Origin: an uncultured Tateyamaria sp.
GTDB lineage: Bacteria; Pseudomonadota; Alphaproteobacteria; Rhodobacterales; Rhodobacteraceae
Direction of reading: 5' to 3'
DNA: 64,000 bases
Assembly: GCF_947503415.1 (NCBI RefSeq)
Contig: NZ_CANNDS010000004.1
Coordinates: forward strand, 248,001-312,000
The notes beneath the pieces were generated by a model. The model saw nothing but the letters and a program-made list of their open reading frames with translations, searched no databases and had not been told where the DNA came from. The translations under genes were made by a program, and so were the position numbers. Shown here one piece after another: positions 16,262 to 25,556 of this stretch; position 1 is the stretch's first letter; every line of letters begins with the position of its first letter.

Positions 16262-16912
16262 ATGAGCCTGCAGGTTTCATCTGCCACACTCTATGACTTT
16301 CCCTTCTCGTCGGCGTCCTATCGGCTTCGGATCGCGCTGAGCCTCAAGGGCGTGGCCCCAAGGCAAACCAAAGGTATCAATCTTCGTGCATTTGAACAGA
16401 AAGGCGACGATTACCTGGCTGTTTCGGATGCTCCGATGGTTCCGTCCATGGACTTTGGTCCGGCTGCGTTTGGACAATCCATCGCGCTGATCGAATGGTT
16501 GGACAAGGTGTATCCCGATCCACGTCTGATCCCCGAAGACTGCGATGATGCCCTTGCCGTACGCAGCATTGCGCTTGCCATCGCGTGCGACATCCATCCA
16601 CTGAACACGCCACGCGTGCTCAATCACCTTGTTGGCTCAATGGCGCAGAACGAAGACGTGCGCGACGATTGGTATGCCCATTGGGTGCGCGAAGGGTTCA
16701 CCGTGCTTGAACGGCAACTCGAACGTTATGCTTCGCGCGGTCCGTTCTGCATCGGCACCACGCCAACGCTCGCTGACCTGTGCCTTGTGCCACAGGTGCT
16801 GAACGCCCGACGCTTTGGCGTTCCGATCGACGAATTCGCGAGGATCAATGCCATCGACGCGCATTGCACAACGCAGGCCGCATTCCAGGTGGCTGCACCA
16901 AAACCGGATTGA
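16262..16912 (+). CDS. Maleylpyruvate/maleylacetoacetate isomerase (zeta-class GST)
   Basis: A 216-residue glutathione S-transferase-fold protein with the zeta-class active site S-S-A-S-Y-R-L-R (S16, S17, R21) near the N-terminus, PMVPSMDFG in the thioredoxin-like domain and DIHPLNTPRVL in the helical domain. In this operon it should convert maleylpyruvate to fumarylpyruvate with glutathione as cofactor, between the dioxygenase and the hydrolase. The conserved QS in FGQSIALIEWLD binds glutathione in the family. Confidence 0.9.
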   Translation: MSLQVSSATLYDFPFSSASYRLRIALSLKGVAPRQTKGINLRAFEQKGDDYLAVSDAPMVPSMDFGPAAFGQSIALIEWLDKVYPDPRLIPEDCDDALAVRSIALAIACDIHPLNTPRVLNHLVGSMAQNEDVRDDWYAHWVREGFTVLERQLERYASRGPFCIGTTPTLADLCLVPQVLNARRFGVPIDEFARINAIDAHCTTQAAFQVAAPKPD

Positions 16913-16937
16913 ACGTCAAAAGATCAGGGAGGATCAC

Positions 16938-17978
16938 ATGACATCAACATTCACACGGCGCGGCGCGCTTGCCGCTATGGGCGCCACATCACTCGTTTCA
17001 TTGGCCGGACAGGCCAGTGCGGCGGACGTCACGCTCAAGATCAGCAACTACCTGCCACCACGCCACGGCTTTACGGCTGACTTCATGGCCCCGTGGGCGG
17101 CCGAGATATCCGAACGCACAAACGGAGCTGTCGCGGTTGAACTCTTTGATGCCACAAGCGCGTTTGGCAAGATTGACCGGCAGGCCGATCAGGTCAGGGC
17201 AGGGGTGATCGACATCGGGTTGGGATTGAACGGCATTCCGCGCGACCGCTACCCGTCTGCCGCCGTCATTGAACTGCCGTTTCTGGTCGAAGATGCGGGC
17301 GCCGGATCGAAAGCCTTGTGGGAGCTCTACAAGGAAGGGGCGCTTGGGTCGGATTACGAGAACTTCAAGGTGCTGGGCCTGTTTACCCATCACGGCGGGC
17401 TGTTTCATACCGTCGACAAACCGGTGCGCACGCTCGAAGACCTCGCTGGCTTGCGCCTGCGGACACCAAGCCCAGCGGTGTCTGCCATGCTCGAAGCGGT
17501 TGGTGCCTCTCCGGTTGGGATGCCGCCCTCGGCCATCTATGAAAACCTGCAGAAGGGCAGCCTGAACGGGGTGGTTACCACTTGGGACCTCGTTGGCGCC
17601 ATTCGGGCCAACGAACTGCTCAAATACCACACCGATGCGCGCGCGTATGTTGCCGGGTTCCATGTTGTTATGAACCAGCGCAAATTCGATGGGCTGCCGA
17701 CGGAAATCCGCGATGTGCTGGACGACATGACCGGTGACAATCTGGTGGCACGTTTCGGTGACTGGTGGGATGCATGGGACGCACGCGGCAAAACCGACGC
17801 CATCGAACGCGGCAATGAGATCATCGAGATCGACAGCGACACGCGGGCTGCATGGCGCGCGCAATTGCAGCCAATGATTGAGGGCTTTCTTGCCAATATG
17901 GCGGACCAAGGCGTTGCGGATCCGCAGGCACTTTATGCCCACGCGCAGGACCTGGTGGCAGGGTTCGAAGGCGCCTGA
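16938..17978 (+). CDS. TRAP transporter substrate-binding protein (DctP family) of the gentisate operon
   Basis: A 346-residue periplasmic protein. The N-terminus FTRRGALAAMGATSLVSLAG is a twin-arginine signal, with cleavage expected after about residue 30 (Q-A-S-A-A). The mature part has the DctP pattern: FGKIDRQADQVRAGVIDIG, VRTLEDLAGLRLRTPSPAV with the ligand-binding Arg, and GVVTTWDLV. An in-frame reading goes back to 16815 within the isomerase gene, but the ATG at 16938 after AGGGAGGATC gives the signal peptide. Its place in the operon points to an aromatic acid (gentisate or a hydroxybenzoate) as ligand. Confidence 0.92.
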   Translation: MTSTFTRRGALAAMGATSLVSLAGQASAADVTLKISNYLPPRHGFTADFMAPWAAEISERTNGAVAVELFDATSAFGKIDRQADQVRAGVIDIGLGLNGIPRDRYPSAAVIELPFLVEDAGAGSKALWELYKEGALGSDYENFKVLGLFTHHGGLFHTVDKPVRTLEDLAGLRLRTPSPAVSAMLEAVGASPVGMPPSAIYENLQKGSLNGVVTTWDLVGAIRANELLKYHTDARAYVAGFHVVMNQRKFDGLPTEIRDVLDDMTGDNLVARFGDWWDAWDARGKTDAIERGNEIIEIDSDTRAAWRAQLQPMIEGFLANMADQGVADPQALYAHAQDLVAGFEGA

Positions 17979-17987
17979 GCCGACAAG

Positions 17988-18524
17988 ATGCCTGTCCCCC
18001 TGTCTCAACCACCCGAAGCGGGCCCGGTGGCCACGTTCGCCCTGCGCCTGGACGGCTTTCTGTTGCGACTGACTTCGGGCCTCGCCGTTTTTGGCATGTG
18101 TGCCCTTGTCGTTGCGATTGCTGTGGTTGTCGGGGACATCGTCTGGCGGCGGTTGGGGGGCGGGTCCTTTATCGGGTCGGTTGATCTGACCCAATTCAGC
18201 GTAATGATCGCGGTGTCCATGGCGATCCCCTACACCTTTGCCACGGCAGGGCATGTCAGCGTCGACCTCCTGACGGGGATTTTCAGCCATCGTGTGAACC
18301 AAGCGCTGGACATATGCGCAGCACTGGCAGGTGCCGTGATCACTGCATTTCTAAGCTGGCTGTCTGCGGGCCGCGCGCGGGAGATCTGGAGTTATGGCGA
18401 TGTCTCTCAGGATCTGGCAATCCCGATGATCTGGTTCTGGGGGGCTCTTGTTGCCGGGCTGGCGCTCTCCACCATCATATGCCTTGTCCGCGTGATGCGG
18501 CTGGCGTTGACGCAAAGGCGCTGA
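17988..18524 (+). CDS. TRAP transporter small permease subunit (DctQ family)
   Basis: A 178-residue inner-membrane protein with four hydrophobic segments (about 33-55, 72-92, 107-130 and 146-170), the usual DctQ layout. The central FSVMIAVSMAIPYTFATAGHVSVDLLTG resembles the conserved DctQ loop. It lies 9 bp after the binding-protein gene and 1 bp before the large permease gene and forms the membrane complex with it. Confidence 0.92.
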   Translation: MPVPLSQPPEAGPVATFALRLDGFLLRLTSGLAVFGMCALVVAIAVVVGDIVWRRLGGGSFIGSVDLTQFSVMIAVSMAIPYTFATAGHVSVDLLTGIFSHRVNQALDICAALAGAVITAFLSWLSAGRAREIWSYGDVSQDLAIPMIWFWGALVAGLALSTIICLVRVMRLALTQRR

Positions 18525-18525
18525 C

Positions 18526-19830
18526 ATGGCGTGGATTGGCATCGCAGGGTTTGGCGCCGCGCTGTTTCTGGCCATGTGCCGCGTGCCCGTGGCCCTCGCC
18601 ATGGCGTCGGTTGGCATCGTCGGGTCGATCATGCTTGGCGATTGGTTCTCATCCACCTACGTGATGGCCAGCTTGCCATTCGAGACGATCTTTCCCTACG
18701 GATTGTCCGTCGTGCCGCTGTTCATCTTCATGGGTGTCTTTGCGGGCCATTCCGGGCTTTCGGAAAACCTGTTTCGCGGGTTGATCGCGTTTGTGGGACA
18801 TCGCCCGGGCGGATTGGCGTCTTCGACAATCGGGGCGTGTGCGGTGTTTGGTGCAATAAGTGGTTCGTCTTTGGCCACCTGCGCGACCATGGGCAAGATC
18901 GCCTTACCGGAGATGGAGAGAAGGGGATATGCACCGCGTCTTGCGGGCGCTGTGGTCGCGGCAGGTGGCACGCTGGGTGTTCTGATCCCGCCGTCCATCC
19001 TGCTGGTGATCTACGCGCTGATGACCGAGGAATCGATTGGCGCGCTTTTTGCCGGCGCACTGATTCCCGGATTGCTGGCCGCGGCACTTTACGTGATTGC
19101 CATTCGCCTGCTGGTGCGGCGCAATCCAGACATGGCCCCACCCACTGCCTATGTGCCGTGGCGCGGCCGACTCTTGGCATTGGCAGGCATGTGGGACGCG
19201 CTGTTGCTGATTGTCGTGGTCATCGGCGGCATCTATGCCGGACTGTTCTCACCCACAGAGGCGGCCGCGGTGGGGGCGGGCGGCGCTTTGCTGGTGGCGT
19301 TTATGCGCCGCCGGTTGAACATCACCAGCCTGCGCAATGGCATGCTCGAAACTGCCAGCATGACCGGAATGATCTTCATGATCCTGATCGGTGCGACACT
19401 GTTCAATTTCTTCCTCGAACAATCCCAGCTGACAGAGACCCTGCTGCACTGGATCACCGCCGCAGACCTTGCACCTGGCACCGTCATTCTGGCGCTGTTG
19501 GTGTTCTACATCGTGCTGGGATGCTTCATGGATTCGCTGTCGATCATTCTGTTGACGGTGGTGCCCGCACACGGGCTGGTGACCAGCTTGGGCTATGATC
19601 CGATCTGGTTTGGCGTGCTGATGGTTTCGGTTGTCGAGATTGGTCTGATCACACCACCGATCGGCATGAACCTGTTTGTCGTCAAAGGTGTGGCACCGCG
19701 TATTTCCCTGGCGGACATATCGCGTGGAATACTGCCATTTATAGGTGCGGATGTTGTCAGGCTGGGTCTGCTTGTGTCAGTGCCTGGCTTGATACTTTGG
19801 TTGCCAAAAGTGTTGGGGCTTGGTTTCTGA
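18526..19830 (+). CDS. TRAP transporter large permease subunit (DctM family)
   Basis: A 434-residue membrane protein of normal DctM length with about 12 membrane segments. Recognisable motifs include PLFIFMGVFAGHSGLSENLF, GAISGSSLATCATMGKIALPEM, GTLGVLIPPSILLVIYAL and GLITPPIGMNLFVVKGVA, which form the sodium and substrate sites in the family. It is the last gene of the gentisate operon, so uptake is driven by a sodium gradient, as suits a marine organism. No clear terminator follows within 150 bp. Confidence 0.93.
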   Translation: MAWIGIAGFGAALFLAMCRVPVALAMASVGIVGSIMLGDWFSSTYVMASLPFETIFPYGLSVVPLFIFMGVFAGHSGLSENLFRGLIAFVGHRPGGLASSTIGACAVFGAISGSSLATCATMGKIALPEMERRGYAPRLAGAVVAAGGTLGVLIPPSILLVIYALMTEESIGALFAGALIPGLLAAALYVIAIRLLVRRNPDMAPPTAYVPWRGRLLALAGMWDALLLIVVVIGGIYAGLFSPTEAAAVGAGGALLVAFMRRRLNITSLRNGMLETASMTGMIFMILIGATLFNFFLEQSQLTETLLHWITAADLAPGTVILALLVFYIVLGCFMDSLSIILLTVVPAHGLVTSLGYDPIWFGVLMVSVVEIGLITPPIGMNLFVVKGVAPRISLADISRGILPFIGADVVRLGLLVSVPGLILWLPKVLGLGF

Positions 19831-19989
19831 CCTCAGGGGCGTTCCCGGCAGATCGACACGTTCGGAATGTGTTTTGGCAAAGTGGTCGTGTGGCTTCAAA
19901 CGAAAGAACGCGACCGTTTCCCTTTGCGTTTTGCAACCGCCGATTCATGTGCTCATTGGCCGAGATCACCGCACAGTAAAGGTCTGCCG

Positions 19990-20376
19990 TCAGTTGGCGG
20001 CGCTGACCGCCATGGCGCTTGGTGCGACGTGGTTGATCATCATGGTCAATTCGCGAAGATTGACAGGCTTGCGCAGCACCATGCTGGCGTTGCGTGTCAT
20101 GGAAAACAGCTCACCCTTGGTGAACAATCCGCTGCCGGTGACGTAAATGACTTCGGCGTCCGGTGCGCAGTAGCCTGCGTAATTGGCGACATCGGTGGAC
20201 AGGCCACCAGAGACCATCAGATCCAACAGCAGAACATCCGGTGCACAGCGCCGCATCGCGTTCATGGCCTGCTCGTTGTTGGATGCGATATGCACCTTGT
20301 GCCCGGCCTCTTCCAACGCTTCACAAAACGTGAATTGTAGACCCGGATCGTCCTCAAGAACCAAAACTATCGCCAT
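19990..20376 (-). CDS. Single-domain response regulator
   Basis: A 128-residue receiver domain with acidic residues E8, D9 and D10, the phosphoacceptor D52 (LLLDLMVSGG), the conserved Thr in YVTGSG and the Lys in LRKPV. There is no output domain. It is the most downstream gene of a minus-strand signalling island that also holds a PAS kinase, a CheB-CheR hybrid and a second lone receiver. A 111-bp gap with an inverted repeat separates it from the kinase gene, so it may have its own promoter. Confidence 0.87.
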   Translation of the reverse strand: MAIVLVLEDDPGLQFTFCEALEEAGHKVHIASNNEQAMNAMRRCAPDVLLLDLMVSGGLSTDVANYAGYCAPDAEVIYVTGSGLFTKGELFSMTRNASMVLRKPVNLRELTMMINHVAPSAMAVSAAN

Positions 20377-20418
20377 GAGATACTCCGCCTTCTGACGTCG
20401 ACCAGTTACTGTTGCCTG

Positions 20419-20436
20419 GTTAAAAATATTCTTAAC
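20419..20436. promoter_or_regulatory. GTTAA-N8-TTAAC inverted repeat upstream of the receiver gene
   Basis: A perfect 5-bp inverted repeat GTTAA/TTAAC with an A/T-rich 8-bp spacer lies 43 bp upstream of the receiver start at 20376. It resembles a CtrA box (TTAA-N7-TTAA), but the spacer is one base longer, so CtrA binding is doubtful. It may be a binding site for another regulator or part of the promoter. Confidence 0.35.
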
Positions 20437-20487
20437 ATACCGCGCAAACCGTGAAGAAGTCCGCTTCTGACCTAAAACATGAAAGTT

Positions 20488-21723
20488 TTAACGGCTTTGT
20501 AAGGATTGTTGGGTTTGCGGAAAGCGTATGCTGAAGGTTGCGCCGCTGCTTCCATCGGATTGTGCCGAGATATCCCAGCCATGCCGCCTGCAGACTTCGG
20601 AGCATGTGGAAAGGCCAATACCGGTCCCGTCGATGGACGTATGATAGCGGCGGAACGGCAGGAAAATGTTGTCGGCTTCTTTTGGGTCAAAACCGCGCCC
20701 ATTGTCGGCGATGCGCAGAATCGTTTCACAGTCGCCCACGGCGTCGAGTGACACGGTGATTCTGAGCGTGCGGTCCGGATGCTGATATTTTAGTGCATTG
20801 CTGAGCAGGTTCATCAGCATCATGCGCAACAATGTGGGTTCCGCCATGAGGGTACAGCTTGGACCCTCGATCAGCAGTGTCAGATCCGATTCTGTCAGAC
20901 CGTTCTGAAGATCGCGCCGCACATCCTTGATGACCTGTCGAAGATCCAGCGGTTCAGCGGATACTTCGGATGTCACGCTGCGCGCATGTTCAAGAAAGTC
21001 ATTGGTCAGCGCGTCCATCTGCACCACGGCCCGCGACATCACCGCCAGATATTCGCGTGCCTTGTCCGGCACCTCCGTCCCGAACTTGCTGTCAAACAAT
21101 TGCAACAGACCGGACAAGGTGCTCAGGGGGGTGCGCAAGTCATGCGATGCCTGCTGGGCAAAAGATTCCATCGCCATCAATGACGCGTGCAAATCTACGA
21201 AACGCGCTTCGAAGTTGGCCAGTTCTTCGCGGGTCTCAATACGGCGTTGATTCATCTGACCCAACGCTTCGGCGGCTGCCTTGAGGTGATCCTGGGTCAG
21301 CAGATAAAGCCGCTCACCACGGTCAGGTGACCGCAGCAGGGCTACACGGAACACGGTCGGTCGCACGGCGCTGGTTCGATTGGCGGTGAGCATGGGCAAT
21401 TCGACCGAACTGCGGGCGGCGCCACGGCGCAAGGCGTCTGCCAGCTCTTCCCGGGTCAGGCGGGTCAGTTCATGCATGGACATGCCACGCCCGGTCTCAG
21501 TCAGGTTGGGCGAAGTCGGAATATACATCCGTTCCGCCCGACGATTGCAGACAAGCACCCGTGCATCCTGATCCAGCAGAAACGACGCGTAGGGTGAGGC
21601 AAGAAAGGCCGCGCTCAGGGTGTCGGTATCGACATCCGCGGTCTTCGGCAAAAGGGCCAGTACCCGATCCACATCTTGGGAATACGCGTTACGCACCAGG
21701 CGGGGGGCAGACATCATGTTCAT
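20488..21723 (-). CDS. PAS-domain sensor histidine kinase
   Basis: A 411-residue soluble kinase. Residues about 36-145 resemble a PAS domain (FLASPYASFLLDQDARVLVCNRRAERMY). A helical linker leads to HisKA with the H-box FAQQASHDLRTPLSTL (His194). The HATPase domain has an N-box NLLSNALKYQHP, a G1 box DNGRGFDP and a G2 box GTGIGLSTC. No membrane segment is seen, so it senses a cytoplasmic signal or a partner protein. It lies 83 bp downstream of the CheB-CheR-PAS gene. Several Met codons occur in the first four residues, so the exact start could be 6-9 bases later. Confidence 0.9.
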   Translation of the reverse strand: MNMMSAPRLVRNAYSQDVDRVLALLPKTADVDTDTLSAAFLASPYASFLLDQDARVLVCNRRAERMYIPTSPNLTETGRGMSMHELTRLTREELADALRRGAARSSVELPMLTANRTSAVRPTVFRVALLRSPDRGERLYLLTQDHLKAAAEALGQMNQRRIETREELANFEARFVDLHASLMAMESFAQQASHDLRTPLSTLSGLLQLFDSKFGTEVPDKAREYLAVMSRAVVQMDALTNDFLEHARSVTSEVSAEPLDLRQVIKDVRRDLQNGLTESDLTLLIEGPSCTLMAEPTLLRMMLMNLLSNALKYQHPDRTLRITVSLDAVGDCETILRIADNGRGFDPKEADNIFLPFRRYHTSIDGTGIGLSTCSEVCRRHGWDISAQSDGSSGATFSIRFPQTQQSLQSR

Positions 21724-21806
21724 TTTGGGCTGATCATCCTTCCTTGGGCGAGCCAGGCGGATACTGCCCTCAGATGGTGAATGGAGTGTTAAAGCCTCGG
21801 ATGCAC

Positions 21807-24800
21807 TTAGGCCCGAGTGCGCTCTTCGCTTTCCTCGGCGTCCTGTAGAACGCGCAAACTGCCGAACACATGGGTCACACGGCCGTCATCGCCATGCCGC
21901 GCCTTGCCCAGACAGGCGCAAATCACAGGGGCAACACCATCACGCATCAGCGTAATCTCGCGTTTGAAGGGCGAGCCATCCTCAAGCACGGCTTGGAAAT
22001 CACTTCCGACATCAGCGCGTTCACCATCGGCAACACGGGTCAGCAGGCTTTCCACCGATGGTATGTGCCGGGCGGGATCAAAGCCAAGGATGTCGAACAT
22101 GGGCGTGCTCCAGAGCCCGGTATTGTTCTCGATATCGAAAGAGAAAAAGCCGACCCCAAGATCATCCTGCACCGCTTCGAGGCTCGACAGACGAATATCG
22201 CGCGCCAGACCTTCGGCGGAATCCCATGTCACACCGACCATTTGCACGGGGTCGTCTTCGGAATCGCGGATCAGGGTGACACTGCCGTCGATCTTGAAGA
22301 TGTGACCATCGGCACCAAAGATACGGATGTCGTAAGACGCGGTTGTGCCGTCCTTCATCAAGGCTTCGATCAACGAACGGAACCCTTCGCGGTCCGCCGG
22401 GTGGATCATGTTGTACATGTCGTCCCATGTCGGCATGTCGCCAGTGTCCGACCGCCCGTAGATCTTGAACATCTCCGGGGACCAGACAAGTTCCTTGGTG
22501 TCGAGGTTATAGGACCAATGCGCCACGTTGCTGACATCGCTCATCATGTCGATGACAATGCTCAGCGGGTCACTGATGTCTTGCGTGATGGTGATCGACA
22601 GGCCAATCAGCTTGCGATGCTGATCGTGCACGGGTGACATCAGCATCGTATAGTACTTGCCATGCGACAACACGGGCAGGCGGCGTGGTTCCTGAATACG
22701 CAGGACTGTGTTGGCAATCGGGGCGAGGGCGGGAAAACCGGCCGGCAGGTTGCACTGGCTCAGGTGAATACCGGTCGGGGGCATCTCTTTGAGGCCAAAG
22801 AATTCAAGCGCAACCTTCGACAACCGCCGCACCATCAGCGCCTGATCGGCAAGCGCCACGGGGTAGGGGGCCGACGTCATGGTAGCTTCCAACTCCGACG
22901 CCAAGGCCTGCCGTTCGGCAGAGCTGATCTGCAGCTCTTCGTTGACGGTCAACAATTCCTCGTTGGTGGACTGCAGTTCCTCGTTCGAGGTTTCAAGCTC
23001 TTCGTTGGTGGCCTGAAACTCTTCGTTGGTGGATTGTAATTCCTCATTCGATGATTGCAGCTCCTCGTTTGCCGTCTGCAATTCTTCGATGGTCTGCTGA
23101 AGCGCCTCTTGGGTGGATTTGATCTCCAGTTCCATCTTTTCGACATAGGCGCGCTGATCGCGATCCGAGATTTCGTCCAGATTGGGTTCGCTGATTTCTT
23201 CGAACTTGGTGTCGATGGCAATCAGGCACTGCGGCTCGCCACCCGACTGTCCGATAAAGGGGAAAACTTGCATCTGAATGTGATTGCCCACAGGCAGCGA
23301 TACCTTGTGCCAGCGACCAATGCGGCGGCCACGGTTGCGGATGGCGACGGCCATCAGGCTTGTCGCTTCGGTCTTCAGAGGGTCGATCAGCATCTTGACG
23401 TTCAGCGACGTCGGCGCACCGGCACGGATTTCCATGAAGGGGCTCAGATCGCCCAGCACTTCGATGATGTTGCCGTTCTGGGTGCAGATCATACCGTTTG
23501 GCGCGACCACACGGGCCAGGGTCAGTTCGCGGTTTTCCTCTTTCTGGGCACTTGCAGCACCCTGCCGATTGTTGGGGTAGGGGCGGACGCCGCCCTTGTA
23601 CCCGCGCGCGCCGGGATCAATCGACAATTCGCCGGAAATGCCACGGCGTTTGACATAAACCTTGTCGGCCCCCTGTCGGCCCTCAAAGAACACGCCCATC
23701 TCGCCAACCGTCTCGGACGTGCCGACAAACAGAAGCGCGCCGGCGGCCATGGCGTAGTGCAGGCGGCTCAGGACACGTTCTTGCAGGGCGAGGTTGAAGT
23801 AGATCAGCAGGTTGCGAATGCTGACCACATCCACGTTGATGAAGGGCGGATCCTGAAACACGTTATGGTGCGAGAACAGCGTGGCGCTGCGCAATTCGGG
23901 CCGCACGGTGATTTCGGTATCGCCAATGGTGAAATAATTGCTCAGCAGCTTCGGCGGTATGTCCGATGCGGCGGCAATCGGGTAGATGCCCTTTCGGGCA
24001 ATCTCGATCGCGTTCTGGTCGATGTCAGTGGCGAAGATCTGAACATTGCGTTGGGCCAACATCTCGATCCCGCCGAGGATTTCGGCGATGATGATCGCGA
24101 TGGAATAGGCTTCTTCGCCAGTGGCACAGCCCACGACCCAGATCCTGATCTGTCCGCTTGCGCGCTTCTTGAGCGACGATTCCATCTCCCGCTGCAGTTT
24201 CTCGAACTGGTCCGGATCGCGAAAGAAACGGGTGACCGAGATCAAAAGATCACGGTGCAGGGCGTCGACTTCGGCCATGTTTGCACGGCAATAGTCGACA
24301 TAATCGTCATATTTCTGAATACCCAGAGCGGTCATACGGCGGGCAATCCGCCGGTTCAGGGTGTTTTCCTTGTAGTCGGCAAAATCCACCTGGGTGCGTG
24401 CCAGAAGAATGCCGAACAATTCGCCCAACGGGTTGGGTTCGTCCTGCAGACCGCGCAGGCTGTCCAGATTTCGGGGCTGTGCCAGGATCTTTTCAAGATG
24501 TGTGCCGACCTGATCGGGCGACAGGGTCAGGTCAACGCATCCCGTTTCGATGGCCGAGGTGGGCATGCCGTCATATTTGGCACTTGCGGGATCCTGCGCG
24601 ATCGTGATGCCGCCCGCTTCGCGAATGGCTTGCACGCCGTAGCTGCCGTCAGACCCGGTGCCCGACAACACGATACCCATGCAATTCTCGCCCCGCTCGG
24701 CGGCGATGCTTTTGAACAGACGGTCAGCCGAAGGTTTGGGAGAGGCCGCGTGACCGGACGGATTGCGCAAGCGCAGAATGCCGTGTTCCAGCACAACATC

Positions 24801-25106
24801 GGTGTTGGGCGGGGTGACGTAGATATAGCCGCGCTCGGGAACGGTCTCGGGCTCCAACTCGCGCACGGGCAGGCTTGTCTCGCGCGAGATCAGGGTGGAC
24901 AGCACGCTTTTGTGGGTGGGCGACATGTGCTGGGCCACCACGTAGAACGCATTGGCGTCCTGCGGCAGGTTCTGCGCCAGCAGGGATACAGCCTCAAGCC
25001 CACCAGCGGATGCGGCAATGCCGATCACACGTGCTGGGTCTTTCTGATCCGTGTCTTCGGGAAGGGGAGTGTCGGTTTCGGCGTCAGGTGTCTGGTCCGC
25101 GCTCAT
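21807..25106 (-). CDS. CheB-CheR-coiled coil-PAS hybrid signalling protein
   Basis: A 1099-residue multidomain protein. Residues 26-205 are a CheB-type methylesterase domain with the catalytic triad S33 (AASAGG), H60 (AQHMSP) and D153 (GTGSDGS), lacking a receiver domain. Residues about 215-470 are a CheR-type methyltransferase with TRFFRDPDQF and the SAM loop VVGCATGEEAYSIAI. A coiled coil with repeated NEELQ heptads (about 665-725) follows, then two or three PAS-like domains to the C-terminus. There is no kinase domain of its own, so it probably acts with the PAS kinase encoded 83 bp downstream. Its target for methylation is unknown; no chemoreceptor gene is nearby. Confidence 0.93.
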   Translation of the reverse strand: MSADQTPDAETDTPLPEDTDQKDPARVIGIAASAGGLEAVSLLAQNLPQDANAFYVVAQHMSPTHKSVLSTLISRETSLPVRELEPETVPERGYIYVTPPNTDVVLEHGILRLRNPSGHAASPKPSADRLFKSIAAERGENCMGIVLSGTGSDGSYGVQAIREAGGITIAQDPASAKYDGMPTSAIETGCVDLTLSPDQVGTHLEKILAQPRNLDSLRGLQDEPNPLGELFGILLARTQVDFADYKENTLNRRIARRMTALGIQKYDDYVDYCRANMAEVDALHRDLLISVTRFFRDPDQFEKLQREMESSLKKRASGQIRIWVVGCATGEEAYSIAIIIAEILGGIEMLAQRNVQIFATDIDQNAIEIARKGIYPIAAASDIPPKLLSNYFTIGDTEITVRPELRSATLFSHHNVFQDPPFINVDVVSIRNLLIYFNLALQERVLSRLHYAMAAGALLFVGTSETVGEMGVFFEGRQGADKVYVKRRGISGELSIDPGARGYKGGVRPYPNNRQGAASAQKEENRELTLARVVAPNGMICTQNGNIIEVLGDLSPFMEIRAGAPTSLNVKMLIDPLKTEATSLMAVAIRNRGRRIGRWHKVSLPVGNHIQMQVFPFIGQSGGEPQCLIAIDTKFEEISEPNLDEISDRDQRAYVEKMELEIKSTQEALQQTIEELQTANEELQSSNEELQSTNEEFQATNEELETSNEELQSTNEELLTVNEELQISSAERQALASELEATMTSAPYPVALADQALMVRRLSKVALEFFGLKEMPPTGIHLSQCNLPAGFPALAPIANTVLRIQEPRRLPVLSHGKYYTMLMSPVHDQHRKLIGLSITITQDISDPLSIVIDMMSDVSNVAHWSYNLDTKELVWSPEMFKIYGRSDTGDMPTWDDMYNMIHPADREGFRSLIEALMKDGTTASYDIRIFGADGHIFKIDGSVTLIRDSEDDPVQMVGVTWDSAEGLARDIRLSSLEAVQDDLGVGFFSFDIENNTGLWSTPMFDILGFDPARHIPSVESLLTRVADGERADVGSDFQAVLEDGSPFKREITLMRDGVAPVICACLGKARHGDDGRVTHVFGSLRVLQDAEESEERTRA

Positions 25107-25172
25107 CGTGTCCTCAGGTGTTGGATCACCGCGTTACGGTCGTGTTGTTGTTTGTTTTTGCAGACGGTCGGG

Positions 25173-25556
25173 TCAATGTACGTGGCAGTATTGATCAATC
25201 AATTGCATCAGTTGGCCGGGGGATACGGGCTTGCTGGCATAGCCGTTCATTCCCAGTTCCTCGACCAAGCGCGCGTCGTGGTAGTCCATGTCGGCCGTCA
25301 CAGCGATGATGGGCACCGCGTTCGGCGGCACTTTGGCCCGGATGTACTTGGTCGCATCAATGCCGGACATTTCGGGCATGTGCACATCCATCAGAACCAA
25401 TCCATAGTCTTCGGGGTTCTGGTCCAGCGTATCGCAGCCCTGTTTGCCGTTTTCGGCAATATCAACATGCACGCCCAGCATATCGATGACTTCCTTCATC
25501 ATGAAGCGACTGAACTGGTCGTCCTCAATAAGAAGTACTTTTTTACGCTGTAACAT
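25173..25556 (-). CDS. Single-domain response regulator, phosphorelay type
   Basis: A 127-residue receiver domain with E11, D12 and D13, the phosphoacceptor D57 (LVLMDVHMPEMSG), Thr88 in VTADM and the Lys in ASKPV. The VHMPEMSGIDATKYIR pattern is that of receivers from hybrid kinases rather than of output-domain regulators. It is the first gene of the minus-strand island and starts 66 bp before the CheB-CheR hybrid. As a detached receiver it could pass phosphate from the PAS kinase to a histidine phosphotransferase encoded elsewhere. Confidence 0.88.
   Translation of the reverse strand: MLQRKKVLLIEDDQFSRFMMKEVIDMLGVHVDIAENGKQGCDTLDQNPEDYGLVLMDVHMPEMSGIDATKYIRAKVPPNAVPIIAVTADMDYHDARLVEELGMNGYASKPVSPGQLMQLIDQYCHVH

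Noticed and set aside
23055-25553. 832-codon plus-strand frame opposite the CheB-CheR hybrid
   Set aside because: Despite its length it mirrors codon bias of the minus-strand genes and spans two of them plus their intergenic gap; no recognisable domain.
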